From NCBI GenBank assembly GCA_022822545.1, contig JAJEBE010000003.1:1-64000 (forward strand): DNA of 64,000 bases. The letters run 5' to 3'. How positions within the stretch are numbered: position 1 is the first letter of the stretch; each line of letters starts with the position of its first letter. Shown one piece after another: positions 34,701 through 43,231 of this stretch. Origin of the DNA: Anaerolineae bacterium (GTDB lineage: Bacteria; Chloroflexota; Anaerolineae; Aggregatilineales; Phototrophicaceae). The notes under the pieces were generated by a model. The model had not been told where the DNA came from. It did no database searches and saw only the letters and a list, made by a program, of their open reading frames with translations. The translations under genes were made by a program, and so were the position numbers.

Positions 34701-35331
34701 CCTGCTGCCGTGAGAAGGCGTCGCCGCGTTTGACATCGGCTGGCCGGGTCGCCCCTCGGCTCGCGCCGAATCGCCCGCCGCTCTCGCCATCTCCCCGTCG
34801 ATTGCCGGCGCCATCGTCTTTGCCGTCACTACGGCGCAGCCGTCCGCCTATTGCGCCGATCTTCCCAGTCACCGATGCGAAGGCCTTTGAGCCAGCGCTC
34901 GGCTCGGGCGCTTCTCGCGGTGATTGGCCGCGGCGCGAGAAACGCTTTCGCCAGCCGCGTCTGTCTTTATCGGCCTCTGGTTGCTTCGGACTTTCCGAAC
35001 GGGCTGACTTCTTCTGATGTTTGCCGGCGAGGCGCGCGCGTCGTTCTTCACTATTGGCTACCGACGGCGCCGGGTTACGCGCCTTCGGCGACTTGGGTCC
35101 CGCTTTCGCTTGCTTCCGGTCGCCCGCCAAGCCTCCGGCCCGCGGATCTCGCTTGCCGCTTCCGGCCCGCATCCGGTCTTCCGGCGGCTCATTGTCTTCC
35201 GCCCGCGCTTGACGCGAGCCGCTGCCGCCCAAAACATTGGAGCGGCGCCCGCCCGAACCCCCCAACTCGTCGGGGTCGAAGAACTCGTCATCATCAATGT
35301 ATTCAGGCTCGCCATCGCCACGATAGTCCAT
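31768..35331 (-). CDS. ftsK: DNA translocase FtsK/SpoIIIE with long charged N-terminal extension
   Basis: A 1187-residue chromosome translocase at the division septum. About 240 residues of low-complexity, Gly/Arg/Lys/Glu-rich sequence precede the membrane part, whereas most FtsK proteins start near the first helix. Four or five membrane segments lie about 244-415. A Pro/Ala-rich linker (about 430-660) follows, then the motor: LIAGTTGSGKSVCVNAII (Walker A, about 835), FIMVDPKRVELTGYNGLPHL, and VVIIDELADLMMM (Walker B), then IATQRPSVDVVTGLIKAN. The C-terminal gamma winged helix (KASISLLQRRLRIGYTRAAR) recognises orienting sequences. A start at 35331 is chosen because the acidic MDYRGDGEPEYID opens the conserved reading; no strong ribosome site is visible. 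Confidence 0.92.
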   Translation of the reverse strand: MDYRGDGEPEYIDDDEFFDPDELGGSGGRRSNVLGGSGSRQARAEDNEPPEDRMRAGSGKRDPRAGGLAGDRKQAKAGPKSPKARNPAPSVANSEERRARLAGKHQKKSARSESPKQPEADKDRRGWRKRFSRRGQSPREAPEPSAGSKAFASVTGKIGAIGGRLRRSDGKDDGAGNRRGDGESGGRFGASRGATRPADVKRGDAFSRQQDGKPGGAARARANKTPKIASGDWLDLDRKLDLIGVGLVFGAIVFVFSALSPEQAAIGSVHTVIGQLLGWGAIAVPIAMFAVGLWLIVRHFGDEAPIIDPVRLSGLALGFLGALILFQFLDSFGYPQQCGRDCIGQAVRQSYQDGRGGGLIGGWLYSALVINLTELGGFVAVFMALTIAAMLTTRSSIVELSVVVISLSRNLRTRIGQILAQRRAARLQTQQEQLAIARNESHVRVRKPEPAQLSASPAGGPALPEPSSDWMPIPSRLRAFLGRRAKAEPRQNRESVAIETPAETGDKGLMRRLLSRRQDESAPVKAAKPAARAGRLERFLNLGDDLPPSTAGPPTANLSAPAPRPRRANPPPSVSRDRPRPPIKPLEPGPESAAPPPTPGPAADRAPEDVAPRNRDMPGVADSASNPDDIPTADNESAPSEAKAPPTESKPSDKGQSASFKKAPAAVSAKPTKRLGWDLPDYRELLNAGTASEFDEAALQQQAQIIEDTLASFGAPGRVVEVNSGPVITQYGVEPAYMTAKTGKRNRVKVGAIAKLDKDLQLALGARSLRMEAPVPGKGYVGIEVPNPVSARVGLRDVMDSSAYQRIDSPLAIALGMSVDGRPMAADLTQMPHLLIAGTTGSGKSVCVNAIINSILVNNSPESVRFIMVDPKRVELTGYNGLPHLVAPVVVELERIIGVLRWVTTEMDERYKKFSQAGARNIIDYNSILDPDLAAMPYIVVIIDELADLMMMAPDDTERAIARIAALARATGIHLVIATQRPSVDVVTGLIKANCPARIAFAVAGSVDSRVIIDQPGAERLLGKGDMLYLSGDAPAPQRAQGVHLSNEEIQRISRFWKLQKSGIAGVEPIPLPPKSSPTPSQAADAITPGTAPKQGTDGQAAFWDMSAAGARQGDGNGGNRDQEEDELYQTAVDMVRRLDKASISLLQRRLRIGYTRAARLVDMMEERGVVGPPKEGSSKPRDVLKS

Positions 35332-35478
35332 GCTGTGACACTGTCCGTTTCCCCGGTTGATAGCGCCAAACAGACGGCCGCCTGCGCGGCGCAGCTTCCA
35401 GCATAGCATAGTCTCCGAATTCGGGCGATTCGCTTTAGAACAAATTTTCGCAGAGCGGGCCGAGGCAGCGGCGGATGC

Positions 35479-36456
35479 TCAGGACATCCTGATGACGACC
35501 TTGCCCTGCGCGCGTCGCTCCTGCAATTCACGCAGGGCAGCGACCGCGTCGTCCAGCGGGAAAGTCTTGTGGATATGCGGCTTGATCTCGCCCGCGGCAA
35601 AATAGGCCATCAGTTGCTCGAAAGAGCGGCGGATCACGGCGGGATTGTTCTGCCAATATGCGCCCCAAAAGAGGCCCACAATCGAGGCGTTCTTGAGCAA
35701 AGCGATATTGACCGGCGCGGAAGGGATGCGCCCGCTGGCGAAGCCAATGACGAGGTATCGCCCTTCCCAGGCGATACGGCGCAGGGCTTGGTCGAAGAGA
35801 TCGCCGCCGACCGGGTCGAAGACGACATCGGCGCCGCGCCCGTCGGTCAGGGCTTTGACTCGATCGCGCAGGCTCTCGTTTGTATAGTTGATCACGTCAG
35901 CCGCGCCGTACTCAAGCGCGAGATCGAGCTTTTTGGTTGTACTCGCCGCCGCGATGACGCGGGCGCCCAGCAGCTTGCCCAGTTCAACCGCCGCCAAGCC
36001 GACCCCGCCCGCCGCGCCCAGCACCAGCAGAGTCTCGCCGGGCTTGAGCCCCGCGCGATGCGTCAGCGCCACATGCGCCGTGCCATAAGCGAGCGGAATC
36101 GCAGCCGCTTGTTCAAAGCTCATTGCCGCCGGGATCGGCAGCGGCATTGCGGCGGGCGCCACAACTGCTTCCGCGAAGCCGCCCCACATCAAGGTCGAGA
36201 CGACGCGCTGCCCAACTTTCAGCCCCTCGACGCCTTCGCCGACCTCGCTGATCTCCCCCGCCACCTCCATACCCGGGCTGAAAGGCAAGGGCGGTTTCAG
36301 CTGATACAAGCCTTGGACCATGAGGATATCGGGAAAGTTGACGCCGCAGGCCCGCACCCTGATCTTGACTTGTCCCGCGCCGACGTTTGGGCTCGTCGTC
36401 TCAGCCAGCGCCAGATCGTCAACCGGACCAAATTCGCGACAGATAAGCGCTTTCAT
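35479..36456 (-). CDS. NADPH:quinone oxidoreductase (zinc-independent MDR family)
   Basis: A 325-residue medium-chain dehydrogenase/reductase of the quinone-reductase branch. MKALICREFGPVDDLALAE opens the catalytic domain; ACGVNFPDILMVQGLY and PGMEVAGEISEVGEGV are typical. The Rossmann site reads LVLGAAGGVGLAAVELGK. The zinc-ligand cysteines of alcohol dehydrogenases are absent. It reduces quinones or enoyl-type carbonyls with NADPH. It begins 11 bases after the M42 peptidase gene. Confidence 0.9.
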   Translation of the reverse strand: MKALICREFGPVDDLALAETTSPNVGAGQVKIRVRACGVNFPDILMVQGLYQLKPPLPFSPGMEVAGEISEVGEGVEGLKVGQRVVSTLMWGGFAEAVVAPAAMPLPIPAAMSFEQAAAIPLAYGTAHVALTHRAGLKPGETLLVLGAAGGVGLAAVELGKLLGARVIAAASTTKKLDLALEYGAADVINYTNESLRDRVKALTDGRGADVVFDPVGGDLFDQALRRIAWEGRYLVIGFASGRIPSAPVNIALLKNASIVGLFWGAYWQNNPAVIRRSFEQLMAYFAAGEIKPHIHKTFPLDDAVAALRELQERRAQGKVVIRMS

Positions 36457-36467
36457 ATTGACGCCGC

Positions 36468-37451
36468 TCAAATGGCAATATCGTTGGCGAGCAGGCCGGT
36501 GAGCAGGTCGATGCAAGCCTGGACATCGCCGATGTCGACAGTCTCGCTGGTCGTATGCAGGTAGCGGGTTGGAATGGAGATGCAGCCGCTGGGGACGCCG
36601 GCGTCCGCCATTTGAATCGCGGAGGCGTCTGTCGTGCCGCCCGCCAGCAACTCCAATTGATAGGGGATGTCATCGGCCTCGCAGCGGTCGATCATCCAGT
36701 TCTTGATCGCGGCGGGCACAATCAAACCCGGGTCATGCACCTTGATTGCCGCGCCGCCGCCCAGCTTCACCAGCATCTTCCGCCCGCGAATCTGGTCGCC
36801 GCTGCCGGTCACATCAATGGCAATGCCGATATCGGGATGCACACCCTGGGCCGCTGTCTTGGCGCCGCGCAAGCCGACTTCTTCTTGCACCGTGAAGGCG
36901 AAGTACAATTCGTTTGGCGTCCGCCGTCCCAGCCGGCGCATCGTCTCGATAGCGACGACGCAGCCGATGCGGTCGTCCAGCGACTTGGCCACGATGCGGC
37001 TGCCGCGGACTTGCATCTCGCGCATGAAACCGGCCGGCTGCCCGACCGGCGTCGCATTGCCGCCTCCATCCGCCTGCACATCAATGTAGAAGTCGGTCAA
37101 GGCTTTCCCGCCGCCGTCTTGCACGGCGATCACGCCGACTGTCCCATCTTCAAATTGCACCCGGTTGCCGTTCAAGGTGTCGTTGCGCAAGCCGCCGAGA
37201 CTGGCGAAACGCAGGTATCCGCTTTCCGGCTCCTGATAATTCGCCATCAGCCCGATCTCATCCATGTGCGCCGCGATCAACACCTTCGCGCCGCCGGAAC
37301 CGACGCGACAGATGAGATTGCCCAAGCCGTCTATCCAGATCTCGTCAGCCAATGCCGAGACTTCCTCGCGGATCAATTCGCGGATGCGATGCTCGTAGCC
37401 GGGCGGTCCCCAGGTTTCCACCAGTTTCTTGGTCAGTTCAATCACGGACAT
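36468..37451 (-). CDS. M42 family metallo-aminopeptidase
   Basis: A 327-residue co-catalytic metallopeptidase of the M42 (glutamyl aminopeptidase/TET/FrvX) family. Metal and catalytic residues are visible in order: His-Met-Asp-Glu in IAAHMDEIGLM, Asp in AKSLDDRIGC, Glu-Glu in FTVQEEVGLRGAKTA, Asp in IAIDVTGSGD, and His in RYLHTTSETV. GGTTDASAIQ precedes the last. These enzymes form dodecameric shells that degrade peptides; some related proteins are endoglucanases or sugar deacetylases. Length (327) is slightly below the family norm of about 350. Confidence 0.92.
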   Translation of the reverse strand: MSVIELTKKLVETWGPPGYEHRIRELIREEVSALADEIWIDGLGNLICRVGSGGAKVLIAAHMDEIGLMANYQEPESGYLRFASLGGLRNDTLNGNRVQFEDGTVGVIAVQDGGGKALTDFYIDVQADGGGNATPVGQPAGFMREMQVRGSRIVAKSLDDRIGCVVAIETMRRLGRRTPNELYFAFTVQEEVGLRGAKTAAQGVHPDIGIAIDVTGSGDQIRGRKMLVKLGGGAAIKVHDPGLIVPAAIKNWMIDRCEADDIPYQLELLAGGTTDASAIQMADAGVPSGCISIPTRYLHTTSETVDIGDVQACIDLLTGLLANDIAI

Positions 37452-37534
37452 ACTCCAGACTTATTTCACCTTGTCGCCAAAATTGTAACGCATCCGATTG
37501 CCGCTTGCGCTCGAGCCAGGCCAACTCCAGCCGC

Positions 37535-38971
37535 TTAGCCCGGCGTCACTTCGGGCAGATCCGCCGCGGCGCTGATCATCTCCGCGGGCGCGCGTTCCAC
37601 GAGGCGCATGGGCAAGCCATCGCGCGGGAACAGGGTGATCAAGGCGGCGGGCTTGATCTCGACGCCATCAATCAGGCGGAGTTGATAGCGTTGCGCAATG
37701 GTCGCCAGCAGCAGATTGGCTTCCATGATCGCGAAGCTATTGCCGATGCATACCCGCGGACCGCCGGCGAAGGGCAGGTAGGCGTATTTGTGCATGTTCT
37801 CGATCTCGGGGTCCAGCCAGCGCTCGGGTAGGAAATCCTTCGGTCGCTTCCAGTGCTCGGGGTGGCGATGAAGGAGATAGATCATGACTTGCGCCGTCGT
37901 GCCCTTGGGCATGGGATAGCCGCAGACTGTCGTGTCTTCGGCGGCGGTTCGGCTGACGGACCAGACGGCCGGCATCAGCCGCAGCGCTTCCTTGATGACG
38001 ATGTCGGTATAGGGCAGGCGGCGCAGGTCTTCCAGCTTGGGCGCGCGCCCGGCCAGCACCGAATCCAGCTCGGCATGCAGCTTGGCTTCAACTTCAGGAT
38101 GTTGCGCCAAGAGCCACCAGGTCCAGTTCAGAGTATTGGCGGTGGTTTCGTGCCCGGCCAGGAAGAGCGTCACCGCTTCGTCACGCGCTTGCAGGTCAGT
38201 CATGCGCTCGCCATCGGCATCTTCCGCCAAGAGCAACATTGACAAGAGGTCACCGCGGTCTTCGCCGGTTTTACGCCGGTCATTGATGAAGCCGTAGACG
38301 ATTTTGTTCAACGCGTTATTGGCAAGCCAAGATCGCAGCCGCAGCGGAGTCGGGAGCCAATACGGCAGGATGCTGGCTGTGTTGTTGGCTTTTTGCACGA
38401 CAGCGACCGCTTTTTTGACCTGGTTGACTGTGCTTGAGGCATCGGCGTCGAAAAGAGTCCGCGCGACGATCGTCAGCGTGAGTTGCATCATCTCTTCATC
38501 CACATCGACGACGGCGCCATCGCTCCAGCCTTCCAGCCGCTTCAAAGTATAGTCGACCATGGTATCGGCATAGGCGTGGACGCGGACGGCATGAAAGGCC
38601 GGCGCCACCAGACGACGCTGCCGCTTCCAAAAGTCGCCGTTGCTCGTTACCAGCCCCTCGCCCATGAAACGGGCCAAGCCGGTTTTCTTGCTGGTATAGG
38701 CGGGTCCCTTGATAAAACGTTTCGATTGGCGCACGAAGAGTTCATATATGACATCTGGATTGGCGACCGAATAATTGTGCGTATCGCCGATCATGAAGTG
38801 CCAGACATCGCCATAAGTCTCCATCCAACGTGTGACGTGGCTCAGCGGGTCTTTGAAGAACCGGCGGTAAAACAAGTAATTCTGCCAGACGCCTTCGCCC
38901 ATCTCGGTGGGACCTGGCGGGAATGCGCTGGCTTGGGCTGGCCTTCCGTCAACGCTAGCCGCAGGGTTCAC
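37535..38971 (-). CDS. Cytochrome P450
   Basis: A 478-residue soluble haem monooxygenase. Helix C WKRQRRLVAPAFH, I-helix oxygen motif LFLAGHETTANTL, the ExxR pair in IKEALRLMP, PERW, and the haem loop FAGGPRVCIGNSFA with Cys408 as the iron ligand are all present. The sequence style (PAFHAVRV, PERWLDPE) is like bacterial relatives of the CYP4/CYP102 haem domains that act on fatty acids or hydrocarbons. No ferredoxin or reductase gene adjoins it. The start is GTG at 38971, chosen because AAAGGAGG lies nine bases before it. Confidence 0.95.
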   Translation of the reverse strand: MNPAASVDGRPAQASAFPPGPTEMGEGVWQNYLFYRRFFKDPLSHVTRWMETYGDVWHFMIGDTHNYSVANPDVIYELFVRQSKRFIKGPAYTSKKTGLARFMGEGLVTSNGDFWKRQRRLVAPAFHAVRVHAYADTMVDYTLKRLEGWSDGAVVDVDEEMMQLTLTIVARTLFDADASSTVNQVKKAVAVVQKANNTASILPYWLPTPLRLRSWLANNALNKIVYGFINDRRKTGEDRGDLLSMLLLAEDADGERMTDLQARDEAVTLFLAGHETTANTLNWTWWLLAQHPEVEAKLHAELDSVLAGRAPKLEDLRRLPYTDIVIKEALRLMPAVWSVSRTAAEDTTVCGYPMPKGTTAQVMIYLLHRHPEHWKRPKDFLPERWLDPEIENMHKYAYLPFAGGPRVCIGNSFAIMEANLLLATIAQRYQLRLIDGVEIKPAALITLFPRDGLPMRLVERAPAEMISAAADLPEVTPG

Positions 38972-39126
38972 TAGTGCCGCCTCCTTTGAGCTGCGCTTTT
39001 ATACCCATCGTAGCCGATAACGATGCTTGTGGCTATGCCCCGTCGCAGGCGCGATTTGCCATACAGGCGCGCTTGCGGGAAAATACGCGACAAGATCCGC
39101 ATTAACGAAGCAGCGAGGGCTGGGGT

Positions 39127-40773
39127 ATGTATACAATTGGACTCGACTTCGGCACATTATCCGGGCGCGCGGTACTGGTCGACGCCCGCGACGGCGGCGA
39201 AATCGCTGAATCCGTCTTCGATTATCCCCACGGCGTGATGGATGAGCAACTGCCCTCTGGCCTGAAATTACCGCCCGATTGGGCGCTGCAGCATCCGCAA
39301 GATTACCTGGATGTCTTTGTCCATACTGTGCCGTCGGTGCTGAGACAAAGTGGCGTTGCGCCGGCCGATGTCAAAGGCATTGGCATCGATTTCACCGCCA
39401 GTTCGCCGATGCCCACGACTGCCGATGGCAGGCCTCTGTGCTTTCTCGACGGGCTCAAGGACGAGCCGCATGCCTACATCAAGCTGTGGAAGCATCACGC
39501 GGCCCAGCGTCAAGCCGACCAGATCAACGAAACTGCCCGCATGATGGGCGAGAGTTGGCTGCCGCGGTATGGCGGCAAAATCTCATCGGAATGGTTTTTT
39601 AGTAAATTGTTACAAATCCTGCAAGAACGCCCGGATATCTACGCCCAAACAGAGCGCTTCATCGAGGCGGCCGATTGGGTCATCTGGCAATTGACCGGTC
39701 ATGAATCGCGCAACACATGCACCGCCGGCTACAAGGCGATGGTGCAAGATGGGGACTTCCCGAGCGCGGATTATTTCCGCGCGCTGGATCCCGCCTTTGA
39801 AAATGTGGTCGACGAGAAGGTTGGCCGCGAGTTCGCAGAATTGGGTTCTAAAGCAGGCGAGCTTAGGCCGCAAATGGCGGACATGATGGGGCTTCCAGCC
39901 GGCATCGCCGTCGCGGTCGCCAATGTCGACGCCCATGTCACCGCGCCCGCGGTCAAAGCGACTGGCCCCGGCATCATGGTTATGGTCATGGGCACGTCTT
40001 GCTGTCACATCCTTTCCGGCCGCGACCTGCAAGTCGTGGACGGCATGTGCGGCGTCGTTATGGGCGGCGTCATCCCGGGTTTATACGGTTACGAAGCCGG
40101 CCAGAGCGCCGTCGGCGATATCTTCGCCTGGTTCGTCGATCATGCCGTGCCGGGCGAATATCAATCGGCGGCGCGGCGCGCCAAGCTCAATCTGCATGAG
40201 TATCTTGAGCGCGAGGCGGCCAAACAGCAGGTCGGCGCGCACGGGCTTATCGCCTTGGATTGGTGGAACGGCAACCGCAGCACCCTGGTGGATGTCGATC
40301 TGACGGGCATGCTGCTGGGCATGAATCTGGCGACGCGGGCGCCCGATATCTACCGCGCGCTCATCGAATCCACCGCCTACGGCACCCGCGAGATCATCGA
40401 AGCCTTTGACGCGCAAGGCATTGAAGTCAACGAGCTGGTGGCCGCCGGCGGCTTGCCGGAGAAGAACGCGCTGCTCTGCCAAATCTTCGCCGATGTCACG
40501 GGCCGGCCCTTCAAGCTGTCAGGTTCGGCGCAGGCGCCCGCCTTGGGCTCGGCGATGCACGCCGCTGTCGCCGCCGGCATCTACCCTGATATTCACGCGG
40601 CCGCGGACAAGATGGGCAAACTGAAAGAAGGCGTCGTCGCGCCAATCGCGAAAAACCAGGTGGTCTATGACAAACTCTTCGCCGAGTATCAGACGCTCTA
40701 CGATTACTTCGGGCGCGGTTCCAACGATGTCATGAAACGCCTGAAAGCCATCAAACACGATGCTATCGGTTAG
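39127..40773 (+). CDS. araB: Ribulokinase
   Basis: A 548-residue FGGY-family sugar kinase, which phosphorylates ribulose in arabinose breakdown. The N-terminal phosphate motif is GLDFGTLSGRAVLVD. GIGIDFTASSPMPTTADG is the typical ribulokinase substrate region, GTSCCHILSG matches the adenosine motif, and the C-terminal VAAGGLPEKNALLCQIFADV holds the second FGGY signature. Length and landmarks agree with bacterial AraB (about 560). No araA or araD is adjacent, and no AraR or AraC site is recognised. It is divergent from the P450 gene with about 155 bases between. Confidence 0.93.
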   Translation: MYTIGLDFGTLSGRAVLVDARDGGEIAESVFDYPHGVMDEQLPSGLKLPPDWALQHPQDYLDVFVHTVPSVLRQSGVAPADVKGIGIDFTASSPMPTTADGRPLCFLDGLKDEPHAYIKLWKHHAAQRQADQINETARMMGESWLPRYGGKISSEWFFSKLLQILQERPDIYAQTERFIEAADWVIWQLTGHESRNTCTAGYKAMVQDGDFPSADYFRALDPAFENVVDEKVGREFAELGSKAGELRPQMADMMGLPAGIAVAVANVDAHVTAPAVKATGPGIMVMVMGTSCCHILSGRDLQVVDGMCGVVMGGVIPGLYGYEAGQSAVGDIFAWFVDHAVPGEYQSAARRAKLNLHEYLEREAAKQQVGAHGLIALDWWNGNRSTLVDVDLTGMLLGMNLATRAPDIYRALIESTAYGTREIIEAFDAQGIEVNELVAAGGLPEKNALLCQIFADVTGRPFKLSGSAQAPALGSAMHAAVAAGIYPDIHAAADKMGKLKEGVVAPIAKNQVVYDKLFAEYQTLYDYFGRGSNDVMKRLKAIKHDAIG

Positions 40774-40874
40774 TAGAACGACTGCGCCGCCCAGGCCGCG
40801 CTGCCCAGGCCTGAAGTAGCCTTGTGAGAAATAACCAAAAGTACTGCAAGTAATTGGGATATTATTGCGCTTTA

Positions 40875-40903
40875 TTGAGGCTGCCTCGGCGCGATAGTAT
40901 AAT
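40875..40903 (+). promoter_or_regulatory. Near-consensus sigma-70 promoter of amt
   Basis: TTGAGG and a perfect TATAAT are separated by exactly 17 bases, 45 bases before the amt ATG. It is the strongest promoter match I see in the window. Confidence 0.75.
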
Positions 40904-40948
40904 TGCAACGCTGGAGAAACCAGAAAATTGTCTGTGCGGGGGTGCTGA

Positions 40949-42385
40949 ATGAACAAAGGCAAGTTAGGTATGGGCAACAAGCGCAAGATATTCTATCGCT
41001 TCATCTCGCTGTTTTTTGGTTTGGTGATACTGTACAGCTTTGGCTTTGGCACAATCGCACAAGACGAACCCCCGGCTGAGGATGCCGCTGCCGAAGTGGT
41101 GGTGGAAGAAGGGATCACTGCGACGGAAGTCCAGTTCAACCTGGATCAGACATGGATTCTGATCGCCGGTTTCATGGTCTTCTTCATGCAGGCCGGTTTT
41201 GCCATGTTGGAAGGCGGCATGATCCGCGAGACGGGGGTGGTCAACTCGCTGGCGGAAAACTTCATGGACGCCTGTATTACTGGCCTTGTTTTCTTCTTGG
41301 TCGGCTATGGTATCGCTTATGGCACCATAGAAGCCGGGCTTGACGGCGGCGGCTGGACGCCGGGCGCAATGCCGCTAATGCTCGGCGGGGCGGACGGCAC
41401 GGGCGCTGGCGATGGCGCGCTGTTCGTAAGCTTCTTCTTCCAATTTGCCTTTGCCGGCGCGGCCGCAACTATCGCCACCGGCGGTATGGCCGAGAGAACC
41501 AACTTCGTCGGCAAGTTGATTTACAGCGCGATCCTCGGCGCAATCATATACCCGGTTGTGGTTTTCTGGACTTGGGGCGGTGGCTGGATCGCGGCGCAAG
41601 GTTTCGTAGACTTCGCCGGTTCGACCATTGTTCACATGACAGGCGGCATCGTGGCGCTGGTCGGCGCCTACGTGCTGGGGCCGCGCGCCGGACGCGTCTT
41701 CGGCCGCCCGCCCGCGGCATCAAATCTAGGTCTTGCGGCGCTCGGCACTTTTATCCTCTGGTTCGGCTGGTACGGCTTTAATGTTGGCTCGGCGCTGGGC
41801 GCGAGTGATGTGAACGTGCTGGGCTTAGTGGCTGTGAATACGACGCTCGCCGCCACAGCTGGCGCGCTGGGGGCGATGTTCCACACCTATTTTGTCACCA
41901 AGCACTGGAATGTCAGCTTCGTCTTAAACGGTTCCTTGGCTGGCTTGGTCGCCATCACGGCCGGCTGCGCCTCGGTCACGCCAATTAACGCCGTGATAAT
42001 CGGAGCGCTGGCGGGCGTGGTTCTTGTCATTTCGATCGGCGTAGTGGAAGGCTTGAAGATTGACGACGCCGTTGGCGCATTTTCCGTCCACGGCGCATGT
42101 GGCGCTTTCGGCACGCTGATGATCGGCATCGTTGGCTCGGAGGCGCTGGGCGCGCCCAGTCTTTTTGACGGCGGCGGCCTTGGTCTGTTTGGGACGCAGC
42201 TCATCGGGGTGGTTGTGGTCGCGGTTTGGGCCGGCGTCACCAGCTACATTATGTTTACGTTGCTGAATCGCATTGACGTCTTGCACGTGCATCCGGAAGC
42301 GGACCGCATCGGCATTGACGCCTACGAGCATCACGCCTCAGTCTGGCCAAACGTCCTGCCCCTGAACGAGCCGGACCAAGAATAG
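40949..42385 (+). CDS. amt: Ammonium transporter (Amt family)
   Basis: A 478-residue channel-like transporter. A signal-like helix (about 14-36) precedes a short acidic linker and about eleven membrane helices. Family landmarks are FMVFFMQAGFAMLEGG, FFFQFAFAGAAATIATGGMAER and DFAGSTIVHMTGG, where His is the first pore histidine. AVGAFSVHGACGAFGTL holds the second. Both pore histidines are therefore kept. Ammonium transporters are often paired with glnK, which is not found here. A strong promoter and a terminator flank the gene, making it a single-gene unit. Confidence 0.95.
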   Translation: MNKGKLGMGNKRKIFYRFISLFFGLVILYSFGFGTIAQDEPPAEDAAAEVVVEEGITATEVQFNLDQTWILIAGFMVFFMQAGFAMLEGGMIRETGVVNSLAENFMDACITGLVFFLVGYGIAYGTIEAGLDGGGWTPGAMPLMLGGADGTGAGDGALFVSFFFQFAFAGAAATIATGGMAERTNFVGKLIYSAILGAIIYPVVVFWTWGGGWIAAQGFVDFAGSTIVHMTGGIVALVGAYVLGPRAGRVFGRPPAASNLGLAALGTFILWFGWYGFNVGSALGASDVNVLGLVAVNTTLAATAGALGAMFHTYFVTKHWNVSFVLNGSLAGLVAITAGCASVTPINAVIIGALAGVVLVISIGVVEGLKIDDAVGAFSVHGACGAFGTLMIGIVGSEALGAPSLFDGGGLGLFGTQLIGVVVVAVWAGVTSYIMFTLLNRIDVLHVHPEADRIGIDAYEHHASVWPNVLPLNEPDQE

Positions 42386-42414
42386 CGCGCCTTTGCGACA
42401 CTCACGACAAAACC

Positions 42415-42450
42415 AAGGCGATCCGAAACGGGTCGCCTTTTGCTTTCTTC
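42415..42450 (+). terminator. Intrinsic terminator of amt
   Basis: An 11-bp stem starting AAGGCGATCCG, pairing with CGGGTCGCCTT over an AAA loop, is followed by the T-rich TTGCTTTCTTC. It lies 29 bases after the amt stop and could also slow transcription from the convergent dtd side. Confidence 0.8.
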
Positions 42451-42465
42451 GCTTTGCCCACAGGG

Positions 42466-42915
42466 TTATAAGTTGTCGCTGTCAAGCATGATGGTCACGG
42501 GGCCGTCGTTGTGGATTTCCACCTGCATCAGCGCGCCGAAGACGCCACACTCCACTCGTTTGACGCCAGCTTGGCTCAGGCAGTCGGCGTAGCAACGCAC
42601 CAGCGGTTCGGCGATCTCGGGCCGGGCCGCGCCAATATAACTTGGTCGCCGTCCCTTGCGCGCATCGGCGTAGAGGGTGAACTGCGACACCACCAGCGCG
42701 CCACCGCCGACATCCAGCAGCGACTGATTCATCTTGCCTGCCGCGTCAGCGAAAACGCGCAGATTGGCCGTCTTCGCCGCCAGCTTCTCCGCCACGGATT
42801 CGTTATCCGAATGAGTGACGCCGACCAGCGCAACAAAACCGAAATCGATCGCGCCGGTGATTTCGCCGTCCACGCTTACCGAGCCCTTCGTCACGCGCTG
42901 CAAGAGCACACGCAT
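42466..42915 (-). CDS. dtd: D-aminoacyl-tRNA deacylase
   Basis: A 149-residue editing enzyme that removes D-amino acids (and mischarged Gly) from tRNA. MRVLLQRVTKGSVSVDG is the typical start; LVVSQFTLYADARKGRRPSY carries the SQFTL active-site motif. The cross-subunit Gly-cisPro motif is present as NDGPVTIMLD. Full length for the family (about 145-150). It is the last gene of a four-gene minus-strand unit with gaps of 8-15 bases. Confidence 0.96.
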   Translation of the reverse strand: MRVLLQRVTKGSVSVDGEITGAIDFGFVALVGVTHSDNESVAEKLAAKTANLRVFADAAGKMNQSLLDVGGGALVVSQFTLYADARKGRRPSYIGAARPEIAEPLVRCYADCLSQAGVKRVECGVFGALMQVEIHNDGPVTIMLDSDNL

Positions 42916-42930
42916 ACCGGCGCCTCCATT

Positions 42931-43218
42931 TCAAGCTCGCTGGTTCAAGATCTGCATCACGCGCAAAAGGAAGAACTGACAGCAGGTATCGACGTGGTAG
43001 TGGATATCCAGTTCTTCCAGTTGGCGGTCATACCTGCCGGTGACTTGGAATTGCGGCGCTTCGGCATGCTCGCCGCAGACGACATCACGAAACTTGCGCT
43101 CCAATCCGTCGCCGAGTGACCGGCGCGTACTGTCAAACATCAATTGAAGTTCGCGAGCGTCGAGGAAGGCGTCGGGCTGTTCATCGCCTTCAATTCGAAA
43201 ATCAAATTCGATCTTCAT
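42931..43218 (-). CDS. Small conserved-looking protein of unknown function
   Basis: A 95-residue soluble protein, acidic at the start (MKIEFDFRIEGDEQPDAFLD), with alternating strands and a helix (QFQVTGRYDRQLEELDIHYH, then CCQFFLLRVMQIL). I recognise no family. It lies between a VOC gene and dtd with gaps of 13 and 15 bases, inside one transcription unit, which supports it being real. Confidence 0.55.
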   Translation of the reverse strand: MKIEFDFRIEGDEQPDAFLDARELQLMFDSTRRSLGDGLERKFRDVVCGEHAEAPQFQVTGRYDRQLEELDIHYHVDTCCQFFLLRVMQILNQRA

Positions 43219-43231
43219 GTGTCTGTTGCGG

